The position numbers and the translations under genes are program-made. A DNA stretch of 64,000 nt from the NCBI RefSeq assembly GCF_019492055.1, contig NZ_JAICBX010000009.1, positions 18,636 through 82,635 of the forward strand, in the 5' to 3' direction. How positions within the stretch are numbered: the stretch's first letter is position 1; each line of letters begins with the position of its first letter. Of the stretch, positions 63,805 through 64,000 are shown in pieces. Below the pieces are notes generated by a model. That model made no database searches. It was not told the DNA's origin and was given only the letters and a program-made list of their open reading frames with translations. Source of the DNA: Flavimaribacter sediminis. Its GTDB lineage: Bacteria; Pseudomonadota; Alphaproteobacteria; Rhizobiales; Rhizobiaceae.

Positions 63805-64000
63805 CCAACGAGGGCGGTGTCGCCGCTGGCGACGCTACGTTTTGCCTTGTTGGTTTCCGGAATGGGCTTTTGAGCTTTGTTTTGGACCTGGACGGGACTT
63901 TAGAGTTTTGTTTGGGGAACGGGATGGTTTTCCCGTGTTTTTTGACAATTGAATAGGGGAAAGAGAAACGTGGGCGGCGGTCTGCTGCATGCCTGATTTT
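63805..64000 (+). ncRNA. Leader of an rRNA operon (16S gene starts beyond the window)
   Basis: The run TTTTTTGACAATTGAATAG (63935-63953), followed by GAAAGAGAAACGTGGGCGGC, is the highly conserved leader found upstream of 16S rRNA in Hyphomicrobiales, where it takes part in antitermination and RNase III processing. ACGGGATGG/TTTTCCCGT just before it can fold. No part of the mature 16S 5' end is visible, so the gene begins after 64000. Confidence 0.82.

Noticed and set aside
1..64000. CRISPR array, insertion sequence or prophage
   Set aside because: No regularly spaced direct repeats, transposase, integrase or phage structural genes were seen anywhere in the window.

Overview
This window is chromosomal DNA of an alphaproteobacterium of the order Hyphomicrobiales (Rhizobiales). 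The evidence is the gene content and order: ftsEX-YdcF-plsC, lysA/LptM/argH with divergent tlpA, etfBA, secA-PPIase-argJ-GNAT-mutT, ubiG/lysC/ptsP/prfA/prmC/DUF4167/clpB, CpdR, TIGR02302, DUF2125 and DUF1178, all at high GC. Genus was not determined; no database search was possible.

Layout. 0-9.8 kb: 5' part of an amidohydrolase, the overlapping hisC-tyrA pair, DUF2125, ChaC, the ftsE-ftsX-YdcF-plsC operon, a small membrane protein, hpt and cpdR. 9.8-19.7 kb: TIGR02302, lysA, a small lipoprotein and argH in one direction, tlpA divergent, then a 3-hydroxyisobutyrate dehydrogenase-like enzyme, an adenylate cyclase, a macrodomain protein and an exported thioredoxin. 19.7-26.6 kb: TrkH potassium transporter, 3-hydroxybutyryl-CoA dehydrogenase, etfBA, rhomboid protease, cobalamin adenosyltransferase, twin-membrane protein, SDR. 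26.7-31.4 kb: YihY, GluQ, AlkA-like glycosylase, HNH protein, DsbB, YqaA. 31.5-36 kb is the only accessory-looking stretch: tRNA-Leu(CAA) with a promoter, an acyl-CoA synthetase, a protein with an STGPKTPxGK motif next to a GTTC-N7-GTTC (alphaproteobacterial LexA-type) site, an isolated HicB-like ribbon-helix-helix domain, a BrnT/BrnA-type toxin-antitoxin locus whose toxin gene carries a 2-nt frameshift, and a cluster of palindromic repeats. 36-50 kb: FemAB/GNAT-like protein, Wzx-like flippase, secA, PPIase, argJ, GNAT, mutT, PPK2, NDUFAF5-like methyltransferase, comF, grxC, a nitrilase-family amidase and DUF1178. 50-64 kb: VOC protein, ubiG, lysC, ptsP, prfA, prmC, DUF4167, clpB, an M23 endopeptidase, and finally the promoter and leader of a ribosomal RNA operon whose 16S gene lies just beyond the right edge.

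Most genes are housekeeping. The most unusual signals are not new enzymes. They are (1) a family of bipartite palindromic elements, at least eight copies, whose hairpin arms differ between copies but stay complementary; (2) the frameshifted brnT with an apparently intact antitoxin and a palindromic operator; (3) the LexA-type box between two uncharacterised genes; and (4) a possible alternative hairpin pair in front of lysC. I found no CRISPR array, insertion sequence or prophage and no convincing new multi-gene system.
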